This document shows positions 33,034-33,207 of a DNA stretch of 33,207 nucleotides, in pieces; the stretch's first letter is position 1, and every line of letters starts with the position of its first letter. The stretch lies in the NCBI GenBank assembly GCA_903832295.1, contig CAILAZ010000169.1, forward strand, positions 1 through 33,207, read 5' to 3'. The notes beneath the pieces are model-generated. The model was not told the DNA's origin, ran no database searches, and was given only the letters and a program-made list of their open reading frames with translations. A program made the translations under genes and the position numbers. The DNA comes from an uncultured Acidobacteriota bacterium. GTDB lineage: Bacteria; Acidobacteriota; Terriglobia; Terriglobales; Acidobacteriaceae.

Positions 33034-33207
33034 ATGCAATCGCAACCTTCTCCTAAGCTTCAACTCGCCCTCGGCACGGGAGCCTTCGCATTCTGCTTCG
33101 CAGTGTTTGGCTCTCTCTCGGCAATGATGCCCATCCTGAGCAAGCAAATGCATCTCACGCCGGTGCAGAAGAGCATTGCCGTAGCGTTGCCGGTCTTGCT
33201 CGGCAGT
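33034..33207 (+). CDS. NarK-like nitrate/nitrite MFS transporter (N-terminal part, cut by window end)
   Basis: The frame starts at ATG 33034 with GAGGA about seven bases upstream and runs off the right edge after 58 codons. The first helix and loop ([23 protein letters not shown], then [18 protein letters not shown]) resemble the start of NarK/NasA nitrate-nitrite transporters. Only one and a half helices are visible, so the family call rests on this segment and on the divergent RIC gene. Confidence 0.7.
   Translation, partial: MQSQPSPKLQLALGTGAFAFCFAVFGSLSAMMPILSKQMHLTPVQKSIAVALPVLLGS

Overview
The window looks like chromosomal DNA of an Acidobacteriota member, most likely Terriglobia (Acidobacteriaceae-like). 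The clues are uniformly GC-rich DNA, an Oar-type TonB-dependent receptor with an N-terminal carboxypeptidase-regulatory-like domain and no SusD partner, an Ig/MBG-type surface protein with the membrane-anchor tail common in that phylum, and a large vitamin B12-dependent ribonucleotide reductase. No species is assigned. No rRNA, tRNA, CRISPR array, insertion sequence or phage gene was recognised.

Layout. 1-4.4 kb: the tail of an unknown gene, a sodium:solute symporter, an AlkD-like DNA glycosylase, a zinc-ribbon/Sel1 membrane protein and an orphan MsrQ-like haem protein. 4.4-8.3 kb: a long regulatory leader and nrdJ. A sigma-70-like promoter overlaps two NrdR-box-like sites, followed by a structured leader of about 370 nt. 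8.4-10.2 kb: a cold-shock protein, a LysW-like zinc-ribbon mini-protein, a small secreted His/Arg/Asp-rich protein and a frameshifted Kelch fragment. 10.3-13.9 kb: nicotinamide phosphoribosyltransferase and a secreted six-hairpin-type glycosidase.

13.9-26.1 kb: a glycan-utilisation locus. It has a TonB receptor, two glycoamylase-domain proteins (PF10091, GH144-like; the characterised GH144 activity is endo-beta-1,2-glucanase), a GH3 beta-glucosidase, a LacI-family regulator and an MFS sugar permease. A 41-bp palindrome carrying two copies of GCAATCGATTGC lies just downstream of a promoter before the receptor gene. An 11/12 match lies between the second glycoamylase-domain gene and the permease. 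Together these suggest one LacI regulon: outer-membrane import, endo-cleavage, GH3 hydrolysis, then sugar uptake, probably on beta-1,2-glucan.

26.1-31.5 kb: the most striking region. An ECF sigma factor, a zinc-finger anti-sigma factor and a small membrane protein are encoded leftward. Divergent from them lies a bufferin-like RiPP operon: a Cys-rich secreted precursor, a DUF692 multinuclear iron oxidase, a DUF2063 partner and a DoxX protein. Both divergent promoters carry the same TGTAAC-(16/17)-CGTC signature, so the sigma factor probably drives itself and the peptide operon. A surface protein that appears to lack its N terminus lies downstream of the sigma operon. 31.5-33.2 kb: an ankyrin remnant, a RIC-type iron-centre repair protein and, divergently, the start of a NarK-like transporter.
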